Source of the DNA: Chryseobacterium piscicola
Lineage (GTDB): Bacteria; Bacteroidota; Bacteroidia; Flavobacteriales; Weeksellaceae
Length of the DNA stretch: 64,000 bases
Assembly (NCBI RefSeq): GCF_900156685.1
Contig: NZ_FTOJ01000009.1
Coordinates: forward strand, 1-64,000
Direction of reading: 5' to 3'
Both the position numbers and the translations under genes were made by a program. How positions within the stretch are numbered: the first letter of the stretch is position 1; every line of letters starts with the position of its first letter. This document shows, piece after piece, positions 51,800-61,204 of the stretch. Under the pieces are notes generated by a model. That model was not told where the DNA came from and searched no databases. It was given only the letters and a program-made list of their open reading frames with translations.

Positions 51800-53134
51800 T
51801 TATTTCACCACAAAAGTTTGATACAAAAGATAAGTGTTCAAACCAATAATTATTGCGGCAATAACCCAGACACAAGATTTAAGAAATGGTTTATTGGCAA
51901 ATTCGCCCATTTTAGCTTTATCATTCGTAAACATAACCAGTGGAACAACTGCAAAACTCAATTGCATAGACAAGATGACTTGGCTTAAAACCAAAAGATC
52001 AGTAGTTCCTTTTTCGCCATATATAATTGCTACAATTAAGGCAGGAATCACCGCAATTAATCTCGTTATTAATCTTCTTAACCAAGGTTTTAATCTGATA
52101 TTCAAAAACCCCTCCATTACGATTTGCCCGGCCAAAGTTCCCGTGAGTGTAGAGTTTTGTCCTGAGGCCAAAAGCGCAATAGCAAAAGCTATACTCGCCA
52201 TTGAAGCTCCCAAAATAGGGGTCAACATTTTATAAGCGTCATGAATATCTGCAACGTTTTTATTACCTGAGGTATGAAAAGTTGCTGCCGCTAGAATTAG
52301 AATCGCTGCATTGATGAAAAATGCAAGTATTAGTGAAACAGAAGAGTCTATAGTAGCAAATTTTATCGCTTCTTTTTTGCCTTTTTGTGTTCTATCGTAA
52401 TCTCTGGTTTGCACAATACTACTATGGAGGTAGAGATTATGCGGCATTACTGTTGCACCGAGAATTCCGATGGCAATGTAAAGCATCGCAGGATTACTGA
52501 TGATTTCTTTTTTAGGAATGAGTCCCCCAAAAATTTCATTTAAAGCAGGCTTTGAAATCACAAGCTCATATACAAAACATCCAAGAATAATGAAAATTAA
52601 ACCTCCCACGATGCTTTCAATCCAACGGAAACCTTTTGCTTGAAGCAAAAGGATAATCAAAACATCAATCGTAGTGATTACTATTCCCCATGTCAGCGGT
52701 ATTCCAAAAAGAAGATTTAAGGCAATTGCTGAGCCTATAACTTCAGCTAAATCGCAGGCTGCGATTGCAATTTCGCAAAACACCCAAAGAATAAAATTGG
52801 TTGTAGGGCTGAAATGATCTTTACATGCTTGTGCAAGATCTCTTTCTGCTACAATACCCAATTTTACAGACAAATGCTGTAAAATCATTGCAAAAAGATT
52901 AGAAATCAGAATTACCGATAGTAGTGTGTAGCCAAATTGTGCACCGCCAGCGATGTCGGTAGCCCAGTTTCCTGGATCCATATACCCTACAGCAATCATC
53001 AAACCAGGGCCCGCATAAGCAAGGTATTTCCTCCAAAAGCCTCCGTTTCTAGGGACTTTTACAGAAGCATAGACCTCCGGTAAAGAATTCATTGTTTTAT
53101 CTTTTCGCCAAGCTTTTTTTAAATTTAAATTCAT
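51800..53134 (-). CDS. Nramp family divalent metal transporter
   Basis: 444 residues, eleven or so membrane helices. The Nramp metal-site motif DPGNWATD is in TM1 (VGYMDPGNWATDIAGGAQFG), and the TM6 motif is MPHNLYLHSS. It imports Mn2+ and/or Fe2+ with protons. A 9-bp-arm dyad resembling DtxR/MntR sites overlaps the promoter directly in front of the start codon, consistent with manganese or iron repression. A second ATG at 53092 (MNSLPEVYASVKVP) is possible; the first ATG is kept because the leader then is about 13 nt. Confidence 0.95.
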   Translation of the reverse strand: MNLNLKKAWRKDKTMNSLPEVYASVKVPRNGGFWRKYLAYAGPGLMIAVGYMDPGNWATDIAGGAQFGYTLLSVILISNLFAMILQHLSVKLGIVAERDLAQACKDHFSPTTNFILWVFCEIAIAACDLAEVIGSAIALNLLFGIPLTWGIVITTIDVLIILLLQAKGFRWIESIVGGLIFIILGCFVYELVISKPALNEIFGGLIPKKEIISNPAMLYIAIGILGATVMPHNLYLHSSIVQTRDYDRTQKGKKEAIKFATIDSSVSLILAFFINAAILILAAATFHTSGNKNVADIHDAYKMLTPILGASMASIAFAIALLASGQNSTLTGTLAGQIVMEGFLNIRLKPWLRRLITRLIAVIPALIVAIIYGEKGTTDLLVLSQVILSMQLSFAVVPLVMFTNDKAKMGEFANKPFLKSCVWVIAAIIIGLNTYLLYQTFVVK

Positions 53135-53161
53135 ATTTGTTAGGACTGACTAACAAATATA
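53135..53161 (-). promoter_or_regulatory. Nramp promoter with DtxR/MntR-like operator
   Basis: The minus-strand -7 box TATATTTG (53161-53154) overlaps a dyad whose arms are ATTTGTTAG and CTAACAAAT (53135-53158, six-base spacer, TTAG..CTAA core). The core recalls the TTAGGnnnnCCTAA pattern of DtxR-family operators. The dyad covers the expected transcript start, so binding should block transcription. Confidence 0.6.
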
Positions 53162-53198
53162 CTTAAATATGTATTAACTGTGCTGATTTTTAGATAGA

Positions 53199-53236
53199 AA
53201 AAATCCCGAAGATAATCTTCGGGATTAATTTTTATT
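53199..53236. terminator. terminator of the DUF937-OmpA gene side
   Basis: AATCCCGAAGAT-AATATCTTCGGGATT type stem with A and T flanks, between the convergently read 3' ends and the Nramp promoter. Confidence 0.75.
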
Positions 53237-53249
53237 GATTCTAAAGAAT

Positions 53250-54542
53250 TTATTTTGCGAATCTTACAGACATTTTACGATCTGAAGATCTTTCATCATC
53301 AGAAGCTGTAGCGTCTACTTTTGCAAACTGACTTCCGTATCCTTCAGCACCTAAAACTTGTGCGCCTACACCGTTTTTATTCAACCAATCTTTAATGAAA
53401 TTGGCTCTTGCTTTAGAGAGTTTTACATTGCTTGCTTCATTTCCGGTTTTATCTGTATAACCACCAATTTTAATTTTTGAATCTGGGAATGCTTTCAAAA
53501 TAGCTGCTAAGTTTTGTAATTGAGCTTCAGAACCCGCTTCTAGTTCGGTAGAGCTGCCCATTTTGAAATTTACATGATCAAAATCGTACCAAGATTCTTT
53601 TAATGTAGCATCGTCGGCTGCATTTTTGTAGCCTTCAGATTTTAGAAATGCAATCATTTTATCTTCCATACCGCCTTTGTAACCTTTCAAAGCAACTCCG
53701 TTAAGGTCAATATTTTCTTCAGTACGTGTTGTTGATGGGCTGCTTACATCTCCAGAATTGTTAACTACCGTATCATTTTTTATTTCAGAAGAATCGTTTA
53801 CTGTGGTTGCAGTAGTTGTTTCTTTTTTCTCACATTGTTTCCAAACAAAGTAACTTACTCCAAGTAGTAGTAACAAAGGCAAAAGCCATTTCCAGATAGA
53901 GCCACCTTCGTTATTATTTCTGTCGGGGAAAGTTCCTTCTTCAGCAATACTTCTGGTGACTTGCGCATGAGGTTTTTCGTTTACAATTTTTGTCGCAGGA
54001 TTTTCGTTTCCTTCAAAACCATAGCCTTTCGCCCAGTTTCCAAGATTTAAAGAGGCAAGAGAAAGTCCAGCAGGAAGTAGACCAGAAATCAATCCTTTTT
54101 GTTCCGATAATAGATTTGAAATTCCGCTGCGATCAAGATTTTGATTTTGAGCAAATTTTGCCACAGAACCAGTTGCGGTTCCTGTAATAAGATTTAAAAG
54201 TGAACTTGCAGAACCAGAACTGATGCCTGCAAAAGAAGCTACCGAGCTAATAAGCGTTGGAAGTTGCTCGCCAAATAAAGGCTTTAATAAACTACTGATC
54301 CAGCTATTTTGCTGTGGGTTACCATTTAAATTAGATAAAAAATTTCCCGATTCTGTACTTGTAATAGCATCAAGTACTGAGGGATTGCTAGAGTTGTTTG
54401 CCAAACCGCCAAGCACTGCAGGTAAAAAAGCAGATATTGCTTTTGAAATTCCTGATTCGCTTTCTCCCAAATTTTGGGCAGTTTGAGATGTGAAAGCCGG
54501 ACCAAGTTGGCTCTTGATAAGATCAATAAGGTTAATTGACAT
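53250..54542 (-). CDS. DUF937 (YidB-like) and OmpA domain fusion protein
   Basis: 430 residues. DUF937 region (about 1-180): INLIDLIKSQLGPAFTSQTA, then LPAVLGGLANNSS. One membrane segment (WKWLLPLLLLLGVSYFVWKQ, about 217-236) follows, then a linker and a C-terminal OmpA peptidoglycan-binding domain (about 300-430: KIGGYTDKTGNEASNVKLSK, then ARANFIKDWLNKNGVGAQ and YGSQFAK). Cytoplasmic DUF937, membrane helix and periplasmic OmpA domain would tie an inner-membrane protein to the wall; the role of DUF937 is unknown. It is monocistronic. Confidence 0.9.
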   Translation of the reverse strand: MSINLIDLIKSQLGPAFTSQTAQNLGESESGISKAISAFLPAVLGGLANNSSNPSVLDAITSTESGNFLSNLNGNPQQNSWISSLLKPLFGEQLPTLISSVASFAGISSGSASSLLNLITGTATGSVAKFAQNQNLDRSGISNLLSEQKGLISGLLPAGLSLASLNLGNWAKGYGFEGNENPATKIVNEKPHAQVTRSIAEEGTFPDRNNNEGGSIWKWLLPLLLLLGVSYFVWKQCEKKETTTATTVNDSSEIKNDTVVNNSGDVSSPSTTRTEENIDLNGVALKGYKGGMEDKMIAFLKSEGYKNAADDATLKESWYDFDHVNFKMGSSTELEAGSEAQLQNLAAILKAFPDSKIKIGGYTDKTGNEASNVKLSKARANFIKDWLNKNGVGAQVLGAEGYGSQFAKVDATASDDERSSDRKMSVRFAK

Positions 54543-54810
54543 AATAATTTATTTTAAAGGTTAATGTGTTTGAAATATTTGCAAATATCAATTTGAGTAA
54601 TTATTAAATTCATTAATAAAACCATTTGCAATATAAGATTTTTTAATAAATAAAATTATTTTTAATCAAATTATAGCAAATCTTCATTCATTACTATGTT
54701 TTTTGTGAATTTGAATTAGTTGAAATTCGCTTTTATAAATCTAATTTTAACTAAAAACAACTCTAAAAAGTTGTAAAAATGTATTTTAGGATTGTAAAAT
54801 TAAAACTCAA

Positions 54811-55200
54811 TTAATTCAACTTATTCTTTTTAGTAGAAAATAATGCCCATGCTATTAAAAGGGGCTGCATAAATAATCTTGCTAATCTTTTTGAGTCAGT
54901 ATCTAAGGTGAAAGCGTCTCTTTTGTTGATGTATTGTGAAATATTTCCAGGAAAAACGGCAACAAAAAACATTGCGGCGACAATTCCCAATGTAGTTTGA
55001 TGTTTTTTAGGAGATAAAATTAATGCAGAACCCAAGGCTATTTCTGCTATTCCTGAGTATAAAACAGTGTCATCTTTTTTTAAAGGAACCCAATCTGGTA
55101 CCTGTGCTTGGAAATCTTTTCTTCCGAATGTAAGATGAGCTACTCCTGCTGCTACAAGCATTCCTCCTAAAGCGAATCGGGATATATTTTGAATGTTCAT
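54811..55200 (-). CDS. DoxX family membrane protein
   Basis: 129 residues, four hydrophobic helices (SRFALGGMLVAAGVAHLTF, LYSGIAEIALGSALIL, LGIVAAMFFVAVFPGNISQ, PLLIAWALFS). The GVAHLTF, SGIAEIALG and FPGNISQYIN pattern matches DoxX-like small membrane proteins of unknown or redox-related function. The 268 bp downstream contain only AT-rich sequence. Confidence 0.85.
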   Translation of the reverse strand: MNIQNISRFALGGMLVAAGVAHLTFGRKDFQAQVPDWVPLKKDDTVLYSGIAEIALGSALILSPKKHQTTLGIVAAMFFVAVFPGNISQYINKRDAFTLDTDSKRLARLFMQPLLIAWALFSTKKNKLN

Positions 55201-55323
55201 ATTATATTTTTATTTGGTGTGAGTTTTTAAAATCAAGATTAGTACCAAATAGGCAATGTGTTTTTTTATATTAAACGAAAAAAGACCGCATAGAGCGATC
55301 TTTGTATTTAATAATTGGTATTT

Positions 55324-56799
55324 TTAATAAGCTTTAGCAAACAAAACTCTTCTGGCTGAAGGCTTTCCTGAGATAAGAGAAATTCCCTCTTCAACATCTT
55401 CATCCAAAGGAATACAGCGGATTGTAGCTTTGGTTTCGTTTTTAATTTGCTCTTCTTCTTCTGCGGTTCCATCCCAATGAGCGTAAATAAATCCACCTTT
55501 CTCTTCCAATACTTTTTTAAACTCCTCGTAAGAATCTACATTTGTAATATTTTCTTTTCTGAAATTTAGCGCTTTTTGGTAAAGATCAGTTTGTATTGTT
55601 TTTAAAAGATTTTCGATATGAGAATCTAAACCTTCTATAGAAACGGTTTCTTTTGTTAGATTGTCTCTTCTCGCGATCTCTACAGATTTATTTTCAAGAT
55701 CTCTAGGGCCCATTGCAATTCTTACCGGAACTCCTTTTAGTTCATATTCAGCGAACTTCCAGCCTGGTTTATTATGAGTGTCATTATCAAATTTTACTGA
55801 AATTCCTTTTGCTTTCAATTTAGCCTGAATTTCCAATGCCACTTTACTGATTTCAGCCAACTGCTCATCACCTTTAAAAATAGGAACAATCACCACCTGA
55901 ATAGGAGCTAAAGTAGGAGGTAAAACCAAACCTAAATCATCAGAATGCGTCATAATTAATGCACCCATTAAACGGGTAGAAGTTCCCCAAGATGTAGCCC
56001 AAGCGTGCTCTATTTTTCCTTCTTTATTTGTAAATTTTACGTCGAATGCTTTAGCGAAATTTTGTCCTAAAAAATGTGAGGTGCCTGCCTGAAGTGCTTT
56101 TCCGTCTTGCATTAATGCTTCAATACAATAGGTTTCATCTGCTCCAGCAAATCTTTCAGAAGGTGTTTTTAAACCCTGAATAACCGGCATTGCCATAAAG
56201 TTCTCTGCAAAATCCGCATATACTTTGTTCATTTTTTCGGCTTCTTCCACTGCTTCATCTTTAGTTGCGTGAGCAGTATGGCCTTCTTGCCAAAGAAATT
56301 CTGCAGTTCTCAAAAACAATCTTGTTCTCATTTCCCAACGTACTACATTTGCCCATTGATTAATAAGAATAGGAAGATCTCTGTAAGACTGAATCCAGTT
56401 TTTATAAGTGCTCCAGATGATGGCTTCGGATGTGGGTCTTACTATAAGTTCTTCTTCTAGTTTAGCCTCCGGATCAACGATTAGTTTTCCAGGATTGTCT
56501 GGATCGTTTTTTAGTCTGTAATGGGTAACTACCGCACATTCTTTAGCAAATCCTTCTGCATTTTTTTCTTCTGCCTCAAATAAGCTTTTGGGTACAAAAA
56601 GGGGGAAGTAGGCATTTACATGTCCTGTTTCCTTAAATTTTTTGTCCATTTCGTCACGCATCTTTTCCCAGATGGCGTATCCGTAAGGTTTTATAACCAT
56701 ACATCCACGTACTCCTGAGTTTTCTGCTAAATCAGCTTTTACAACAAGCTCATTATACCATTTGCTGTAATCGTCGCTTCTTGAGGTAAGTTTTGCCAT
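55324..56799 (-). CDS. proS: prolyl-tRNA synthetase
   Basis: A 491-residue class II synthetase of the eukaryote/archaea-like ProS type, without the INS editing domain. Features are [20 protein letters not shown], then [30 protein letters not shown] (motif 2 region [19 protein letters not shown] follows), [20 protein letters not shown] (motif 3), an anticodon domain and a C-terminal zinc-type domain reduced to [19 protein letters not shown]. It charges tRNA-Pro. A hairpin with a T run follows at about 55279-55303. Confidence 0.96.
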   Translation of the reverse strand: MAKLTSRSDDYSKWYNELVVKADLAENSGVRGCMVIKPYGYAIWEKMRDEMDKKFKETGHVNAYFPLFVPKSLFEAEEKNAEGFAKECAVVTHYRLKNDPDNPGKLIVDPEAKLEEELIVRPTSEAIIWSTYKNWIQSYRDLPILINQWANVVRWEMRTRLFLRTAEFLWQEGHTAHATKDEAVEEAEKMNKVYADFAENFMAMPVIQGLKTPSERFAGADETYCIEALMQDGKALQAGTSHFLGQNFAKAFDVKFTNKEGKIEHAWATSWGTSTRLMGALIMTHSDDLGLVLPPTLAPIQVVIVPIFKGDEQLAEISKVALEIQAKLKAKGISVKFDNDTHNKPGWKFAEYELKGVPVRIAMGPRDLENKSVEIARRDNLTKETVSIEGLDSHIENLLKTIQTDLYQKALNFRKENITNVDSYEEFKKVLEEKGGFIYAHWDGTAEEEEQIKNETKATIRCIPLDEDVEEGISLISGKPSARRVLFAKAY

Positions 56800-56855
56800 T
56801 ATTTTATAGAATTTTTTTAACTTTTTTTAATAACTGTAATCTAAAATAAAAAGTC

Positions 56856-56863
56856 TATTTTTG
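56856..56863 (+). promoter_or_regulatory. -7 box TATTTTTG upstream of the Trp/Gly-rich lipoprotein gene
   Basis: Exact consensus match; predicted leader about 75 nt. Confidence 0.45.
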
Positions 56864-56943
56864 ATAGAATTTTATACCGATTATTTGGTATGTTTTTGGT
56901 ACAGAATGCAAATATAATTTAAATATAAAATTTTTACGTCATC

Positions 56944-58020
56944 ATGAAAAGAAATATACATAAAAATTTGTTTGGAATGTTGAGATCAAAAGGAATCTTA
57001 GCTATTTCAAGTGGGTTGCTTTTAGTTTCTTGTGGAGCTCAGATGGGTGGCTACAGCGAGACAGACGGGGTTTATTATGATCCCAATAAAGATACATTAC
57101 CTGAGGGAGTAATCGTTAAGCAAGGAAACAGAGTAGGAGAATATTACGATTATTATCAGGAAGATAACACAACGATTCAAAATGCACAAGCTACCAATCA
57201 GGAGCAGGCTAATCTTTATAATACTTGGAATACCAATTATAATCAAGGCGCTACAGATTCAGACTTTGGGAACTATGCTGGAAGCGAAACCAATTACTAT
57301 GACAACTCATGGGGTTGGGGTGGCTGGGGCAGCCCTTGGGGAATGTATGGCGGTTGGGGTATGGGAATGTCTTTCGGCTGGGGCTGGGGCAACAACTGGG
57401 GTTGGGGCGGATACAGTCCTTACGGTTGGAACAATGGCTGGGGCTGGGGTTCTGGCTGGGGAATGGGTATGTATAATCCATACTGGGGTTACGGCTATCC
57501 TTACGGAGGCTGGGGTGCAGGTTATTATGGCGGAGGGTACTACGGAAATTATTACACACCTTACAACAGAAGAAGTGCAGCAAGCGGATACGGATTTACC
57601 AATAGAAACTCTACTATCGTAAGCAGAAATAGTGTTCCCGGAGCAGGTTTTAGAAACAGCAGCGGAAGCGGTTTTAGAAATTCAAACAGTGGAGGGTTTA
57701 GAAATCAAGGAAATTCAGGATTTAGAAATACTACAACTGGTGTAAGACCACAATCTGGATATAGACCACAAGGGCAAGGTGGTTTCCGAAACAATAGCGG
57801 AACAAGACCAAATTATAACAATCAATCGCAACCTCGTTACAATAATGGTAACAGCAACGGTGGTTTTAGAAATGATTCAGCACCTAGATCAAACGGTGGT
57901 TATACTTCGCCAAGCAACGGTGGTGGTTTCCGTGGTGGAAGCAGCGGTGGTTCTACTGGAGGAGGCGGTGGCTTCAGATCTAGCGGCGGCGGTGGCGGTG
58001 GTTTCCGTGGTGGCAGATAA
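56944..58020 (+). CDS. Trp/Gly/Tyr-rich lipoprotein of unknown function
   Basis: 358 residues. A lipoprotein signal after an unusually long N-terminal stretch (SGLLLVSCGAQ, Cys at about 30), then a short acidic region with YYDPNKD and GEYYDYYQED. A zone of about 85 residues follows dominated by WGWG, GWGMGM and YGYPYGGWG words, and then a Gly/Asn/Arg-rich tail with repeated GFRNS-type units ending GGGGGFRGGR. No domain is recognised. Homologous proteins occur in Flavobacteriia next to proS, sometimes mislabelled after it. It is followed after 31 bp by an outer-membrane protein gene, suggesting joint action at the outer membrane. Confidence 0.8.
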   Translation: MKRNIHKNLFGMLRSKGILAISSGLLLVSCGAQMGGYSETDGVYYDPNKDTLPEGVIVKQGNRVGEYYDYYQEDNTTIQNAQATNQEQANLYNTWNTNYNQGATDSDFGNYAGSETNYYDNSWGWGGWGSPWGMYGGWGMGMSFGWGWGNNWGWGGYSPYGWNNGWGWGSGWGMGMYNPYWGYGYPYGGWGAGYYGGGYYGNYYTPYNRRSAASGYGFTNRNSTIVSRNSVPGAGFRNSSGSGFRNSNSGGFRNQGNSGFRNTTTGVRPQSGYRPQGQGGFRNNSGTRPNYNNQSQPRYNNGNSNGGFRNDSAPRSNGGYTSPSNGGGFRGGSSGGSTGGGGGFRSSGGGGGGFRGGR

Positions 58021-58051
58021 AAATTAAGTTTCAACATATTCTACAATAATA

Positions 58052-59452
58052 ATGTTAAAAAAATCTTTATTTATAATGAGCATTTCTGCAGCTTTCTTTG
58101 TACAGGCGCAGGATGTTTCATTGATCAGAAACACGCTGGACGTGTACTCGAATTCTCAGATTGGAGGTTCGGCAAAGTTTAATGCAATGGGAGGCTCAAA
58201 CGGTGCTTTGGGAGGTGATGCAAATGCATTACTTACCAATCCGGCTGGTTTGGGAGTCGCTATCTCGGGAGAAGTTTCTGGAACAATTTCTATTATGTCC
58301 AATAAAAACACTTCAAATTATGCAGGATCTTCTTTCGGATACAAAGTAAATAATGCCGATTTGGGGAATGTTGGAGGTGTAATGACTTTTCAGCTGATGA
58401 CCGAGAGTGCATGGAAGTTTGTCAACATTGGAGTAAACTTCTCAAACCAGTCACTGGATAATTACATCGAAACACCAGGCAATAGTAATTTAGTTTACGA
58501 TTTTGATGCTACCAACAGTTCATCTTTGTCAAGACATGCTTACGACAGATACGGAACTTTGTCTAAAACAAGCTTCGGAGTTGGCGCAAACTATAATCAC
58601 AGCCTTTACATAGGTATGGGCTTGAATTTTTCAAATGTGTCTCTAGATCAATCTGATACATCAGCCTTCCAATCTTTACAAAACGGAAGTATTGATAATT
58701 TCAGCAAGCAAAACACCCCTTATTTTGAGAGATCATCAGGTTTTTCAGCATCATTAGGGGTAATTGGTAAATTGGGACGTAATTTCAGATTGGGAGCAGC
58801 AGTCGAAACGCCTACGTTTTGGGATATAGACCGAAGTTATAATTTCTACAATGATCCTCAGTTAGGTGATGATTATGCTGTTGAGAATAGAAGACTGACA
58901 TCTCCAATGAAAGCTACTGTGAGTGCAGCATTTGTTGCCAATAAAAATTTTTCGATGAATCTTGATTACAGTGTAGGTTTAACCAAACCAACGTATAAAG
59001 AATATGGTGGTGCAGAATCACAACTTAATAATTTCTTTGAAGACAATTATAAGAACGTATCTGAGGTAAAAGTAGGAGCTGAATACAGAGTTAAACAATT
59101 AAGATTAAGAGGAGGATATGCTTACAGTACAAACCCTTTTGACGCACTTACGGTAAGCCGTTTTGCTAACAATGGTGATGTGGCAGATCAATCTTATAGC
59201 AATTTGATGTTGAGTGATAAAAACGCTTTGTCTTTTGGTTTGGGATATGATTTTAAATCTTTCTATGTTGATGCGACCTATCAAAACATTAGCTCAAAAT
59301 TCAGCAACCCTTTATTGTATGGTGAAGTAGGTGGTGGTTTGGAAGATGGTTATTATTCTCCCACAAGATTAATCAGCAGTTCATCCTACGTTGTTTCTGA
59401 TGTGAAAAACGTAATCAATAATTTCTATTTAACATTCGGCTGGAAGTTTTAA
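58052..59452 (+). CDS. outer membrane transport protein (OmpP1/FadL-like)
   Basis: 466 residues with signal peptide MLKKSLFIMSISAAFFVQAQ. The mature start DVSLIRNTLDVYSNSQIGGS and then AKFNAMGGSNGALGGDANAL, TNPAGLGV is the pattern of Bacteroidota OmpP1/FadL-type beta-barrels. The rest alternates as amphipathic strands and ends in an aromatic residue (FYLTFGWKF). It probably imports hydrophobic compounds; the ligand is unknown. It forms a unit with the upstream Trp/Gly-rich lipoprotein gene and ends at a strong bidirectional terminator. Confidence 0.87.
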   Translation: MLKKSLFIMSISAAFFVQAQDVSLIRNTLDVYSNSQIGGSAKFNAMGGSNGALGGDANALLTNPAGLGVAISGEVSGTISIMSNKNTSNYAGSSFGYKVNNADLGNVGGVMTFQLMTESAWKFVNIGVNFSNQSLDNYIETPGNSNLVYDFDATNSSSLSRHAYDRYGTLSKTSFGVGANYNHSLYIGMGLNFSNVSLDQSDTSAFQSLQNGSIDNFSKQNTPYFERSSGFSASLGVIGKLGRNFRLGAAVETPTFWDIDRSYNFYNDPQLGDDYAVENRRLTSPMKATVSAAFVANKNFSMNLDYSVGLTKPTYKEYGGAESQLNNFFEDNYKNVSEVKVGAEYRVKQLRLRGGYAYSTNPFDALTVSRFANNGDVADQSYSNLMLSDKNALSFGLGYDFKSFYVDATYQNISSKFSNPLLYGEVGGGLEDGYYSPTRLISSSSYVVSDVKNVINNFYLTFGWKF

Positions 59453-59471
59453 AAACGAATCAGTTTATTAT

Positions 59472-59512
59472 AACAAAAGCTCTGCAAAATTAATTTGCAG
59501 AGCTTTTGTTTT
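59472..59512. terminator. bidirectional terminator
   Basis: AACAAAAGCTCTGCAAA / TTTGCAGAGCTTTTGTT, a long near-perfect stem between the convergent outer-membrane protein and ZIP genes. Confidence 0.88.
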
Positions 59513-59525
59513 ATTAAATTAGATA

Positions 59526-60239
59526 TTAATGATGATCATGACTATGAAACAAATGCATCACCAACGCTAAAGAAACACCCACGATGACCAAACCAATTTT
59601 AGACCAGTCGATATTGTGATTTTTATTACTTTCGAATATAATTACCGACGAAATATGTAAGAAAATCCCGCCAACTACAGCAAGGAAATACGGTTGCCAT
59701 TCTGGATTAAAATAGTTTCCTAAAAACATACCGAAAGGCGATGCCAAAGCAAATAAAGCTACAATCAGCATAGATGGATAAGAAACCTTTGAACCCTTTC
59801 TATTGAACAAAAAAGCTCCCAAAATAAAAGAAATCGGGAGATTGTGAAAAACAATTCCCATTAAATAAGGCGAAAACGGATTTTTTTCATTTGCCAAAGG
59901 AATTCCCTCGATAAAAGCATGAATAAACAACCCAACCATCAAAGCCATTGGAAGAATATTGCTTTCGCTGTGATGGTGAAAGTGGCCATGCTCAAAGCCC
60001 TTTGTAAGCGCTTCTAGAATCATCTGTAAAAGTACGCCACCGATGACAAAAATACCAAGATTTATCCCGAACTCGCTGTTATGATGGTACACCTCAGGGA
60101 AAACTTCATTAAGGCAAATGGTAATTAAAAAACCAGCACTTAAGATCAAAAGATTTTTGGAAAACTTTTCTTTCTGCCCGAAATATTTACCCAGAAAAAC
60201 ACCGGCAACAACACTTAAAATAAGTAAAACGACAATCAT
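59526..60239 (-). CDS. ZIP family metal transporter
   Basis: 237 residues with about eight membrane helices. A His-rich loop (HGHFHHHSE) is in the cytoplasmic segment, and metal-path residues are in GLFIHAFIEGIPLANE (TM4, HxxxxGI) and FHNLPISFILGAFL (TM5). The C-terminus is also His-rich (LFHSHDHH). It probably imports zinc or another divalent ion. No Zur-like dyad was identified upstream. Confidence 0.9.
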   Translation of the reverse strand: MIVVLLILSVVAGVFLGKYFGQKEKFSKNLLILSAGFLITICLNEVFPEVYHHNSEFGINLGIFVIGGVLLQMILEALTKGFEHGHFHHHSESNILPMALMVGLFIHAFIEGIPLANEKNPFSPYLMGIVFHNLPISFILGAFLFNRKGSKVSYPSMLIVALFALASPFGMFLGNYFNPEWQPYFLAVVGGIFLHISSVIIFESNKNHNIDWSKIGLVIVGVSLALVMHLFHSHDHH

Positions 60240-60298
60240 ATTAGATAATTGTAAATAAAATATTGGTTACCATTCCTAAAACAAAATTGCATTTAGGA

Positions 60299-61024
60299 TT
60301 ATTTTTTCTTAAATAAATTAATACACCTCGGCGAAACTTCTGCATCAAAATCATTCAATTGATAATCGCCCCAGATTTTTACGCGCTCAAAACCATTGTC
60401 TTCAGCATATTTTTGTATAGAATCAGGAGTGTGAAGTTTTACTTTTTCAAAAAAATTAAAATCTTGTCCGTCTGCAGAAAACTTGATGTCTTTTACAATG
60501 TGCTGATCCTCAATTTTCTTAGAAATTGTAAAATCAATTCCGCCACGCTGAATTTCAGCATCAGAAACAATCGTTTTTCGAACGTAGTTTTCGTTTAAAT
60601 AATCGAGAACAAAAAAACCATCAGATTTTAAAACATCAGAAACAGATTTGAATACTTTGCGGTCATCATCCTGAGAATCAAAGTAACCAAAACTTGTAAA
60701 TAAATTAAAAACCGCATCCACTTTAGAATGAGCAACCGTGTCTCTCATGTCATGAACTTTGAACTGTAGATTCTCGTTCTCAAATTGTTGGTTGTGCTCG
60801 ATGCTTTTTTTAGAAAGATCAAGTCCTAAAACTTTGTAGCCCAATTTATTCAAAAAAACAGAATGCCTTCCCTTGCCACAAGCAAGATCAATAATCTCTG
60901 AATTTTTTGGGAGTTGCAACTCTGCTGTAAGCTGAGTGATGAAGTTTTCTGCTTCAGTATAATCTCTGTTGCTATAGAGAATATGATAATAAGGTGTGTC
61001 AAACCAAGATTCAAACCATTCCAT
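60299..61024 (-). CDS. class I SAM-dependent methyltransferase
   Basis: 241 residues. Motif I is EIIDLACGKGRHSVFLNKLG, followed by VLGLDLSKKSIEH and the motif IV region VDAVFNLFTSFGYFDSQDDD. The first ~30 residues (WFESWFDTPYYHILYSNRDY) are typical of a flavobacterial small-molecule methyltransferase group. The substrate is unknown. It is divergent from the THUMP methyltransferase gene. Confidence 0.9.
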   Translation of the reverse strand: MEWFESWFDTPYYHILYSNRDYTEAENFITQLTAELQLPKNSEIIDLACGKGRHSVFLNKLGYKVLGLDLSKKSIEHNQQFENENLQFKVHDMRDTVAHSKVDAVFNLFTSFGYFDSQDDDRKVFKSVSDVLKSDGFFVLDYLNENYVRKTIVSDAEIQRGGIDFTISKKIEDQHIVKDIKFSADGQDFNFFEKVKLHTPDSIQKYAEDNGFERVKIWGDYQLNDFDAEVSPRCINLFKKK

Positions 61025-61192
61025 TTTGCAAAAATAGTGATTTTAGTTGGATGAAGGATGAGAGAATTTGGATGTTTCTTTGTGATTTTCAGATCAGGCT
61101 TTTGGTAAATCAAAAGTTTGTAATTTTAAAACAAATAGTATTATATTTTTAATCATCCTTGATTAGAAATCTACTGCCAGACAAAAATTACC

Positions 61193-61200
61193 TATTTTTG
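61193..61200 (+). promoter_or_regulatory. -7 box TATTTTTG, possible leaderless start
   Basis: Four bases separate the box from the ATG at 61205, so the transcript is predicted to begin at or next to the start codon. Confidence 0.5.
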
Positions 61201-61204
61201 CAAA

